Shown here one piece after another: positions 5,921 through 6,411 of a DNA stretch of 6,411 nt (positions are counted from its first letter, which is position 1; every line of letters starts with the position of its first letter). The notes below the pieces were generated by a model. It was not told where the DNA came from. It saw nothing but the letters and a program-made list of their open reading frames with translations, and ran no database searches. This DNA comes from Kosmotogaceae bacterium (GTDB lineage Bacteria > Thermotogota > Thermotogae > Petrotogales > Kosmotogaceae), in the NCBI GenBank assembly GCA_003444085.1, contig DLVL01000017.1, positions 1 to 6,411 on the forward strand. The letters run 5' to 3'. Position numbers and translations under genes: made by a program.

Positions 5921-6411
5921 GTGAAACTAACCATTGCGAAGATAGCTGAGATGGCAGGCGTATCAAAGACAACTGTTTCCAGAGTCCTTAATAATAGTGG
6001 CTATGTTTCATCTGCAAATCGCACCAGAATAAAGACGATTATTGAAGAGCATGGTTATGTTCCTGACTTCAGGGCAATCTCGTTAAGCAGGACCAGGACT
6101 GAAATCATCGGGCTGATAATTCCGGAAACGTCCGGGCCATTTTACGGAGAACTGCTCAGCGGAGTAGAGGAATCATTGCGTGACAAAGAGCATTTCACTC
6201 TTATAATGACGTTTGGAAACGATACTCCCTCCAGAGTAAGGGAACGCTACATATCTATAATGAGACAGAAAAGAGTCGACGGAATAATCATTTTCGATCC
6301 AGAAGTTGACCAAAGTACCGTTCAAGAGGTTTCTCGGCTGAGCATTCCCGTCGTTATCCTTAATCGCGAATTCCCGGATCTCCCCGTGCACAGTATCTGT
6401 GTTGACAACTT
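5921..6411 (+). CDS. LacI-family transcriptional regulator, 3' end missing
   Basis: From GTG 5921 the frame is open to the window end (163 complete codons); full family members have about 330-340 residues, so roughly half is present. The N-terminus is a textbook LacI helix-turn-helix, LTIAKIAEMAGVSKTTVSRV (3-22), followed by LNNSGYVS, GYVPDF (45-50) and a hinge helix RAISLSR (51-57) that keeps the minor-groove leucine but has Ile where ARSL-type proteins have Arg. The periplasmic-binding-protein-like sensor begins at IIGLIIPETSGPFYGELLSGV (62-82), with RVDGIIIFDP (118-127) and IPVVILNREF (142-151). It should bind a small sugar that releases it from DNA. Gene position after its own promoter and operator predicts autorepression. 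Targets probably include sugar-use genes downstream of the window and possibly the GH4 gene upstream; the effector is unknown. Confidence 0.94.
   Translation, partial: MKLTIAKIAEMAGVSKTTVSRVLNNSGYVSSANRTRIKTIIEEHGYVPDFRAISLSRTRTEIIGLIIPETSGPFYGELLSGVEESLRDKEHFTLIMTFGNDTPSRVRERYISIMRQKRVDGIIIFDPEVDQSTVQEVSRLSIPVVILNREFPDLPVHSICVDN

Noticed and set aside
6173..6391. Antisense open frame of 72 codons near the window end
   Set aside because: It overlaps the sensor domain of the LacI-family gene, whose helix-turn-helix, hinge and core motifs are clear in the + frame that runs off the window.
1..6411. CRISPR array, tRNA/rRNA genes, riboswitch or toxin-antitoxin pair
   Set aside because: I saw no spaced direct repeats, cloverleaf-like segments, known leader motifs or paired small ORFs; nearly all of the window is explained by the listed genes.

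Overview
The window looks like a Thermotogota chromosome segment, probably a mesophilic or moderate relative such as Mesotoga or Kosmotoga. This rests on close motif-by-motif agreement, recalled from memory, between the gene at 4216-5628 and the Thermotoga maritima GH4 enzyme TM0752. Compact genes, frequent GTG starts and strong purine-rich Shine-Dalgarno sites fit this. The genus is an inference. All convincing intact genes lie on the + strand.

Positions 1-4139 hold the end of a tightly packed nucleotide-sugar and surface-glycan operon. It contains a 5'-truncated phosphoglycosyl transferase (1-543), a degenerate SDR (540-1361), a sugar-1-phosphate nucleotidyltransferase (1354-2058), a LegB-type NDP-sugar 4,6-dehydratase (2055-3029) and a DegT/LegC-type aminotransferase (3039-4139). 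Neighbouring genes overlap by 4, 8 and 4 bases or are separated by 9, so they are very likely co-transcribed and translationally coupled. The simplest reading is: activate a sugar 1-phosphate, make the 4-keto-6-deoxy intermediate, aminate it at C4, then use the product for a glycan started on a lipid carrier. No glycosyltransferase, acetyltransferase, flippase or sialic-acid-type synthase is visible here, so the end product is open.

After a 76-base gap lies a catabolic gene, a GH4 NAD- and metal-dependent glycosidase of the alpha-glucuronidase type (4216-5628). Behind it, on the minus strand, is a short coding remnant that resembles part of a DDE transposase (5629-5814). A 7-bp inverted repeat covers the stop codons of both reading frames.

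From about 5851 a new transcription unit begins: a sigma-70/SigA-like promoter, a near-perfect LacI-type operator at the predicted start of transcription, and a LacI-family repressor gene starting at GTG 5921 and cut by the window end. The repressor is probably autoregulated. Whether it also controls the glycosidase cannot be settled here.

No RNA gene, CRISPR array, complete mobile element or clearly new system was found. The most unusual items are the SDR with no dinucleotide-binding motif and an Arg in place of the catalytic Lys, and the Asn in place of the catalytic Asp in the phosphoglycosyl transferase.
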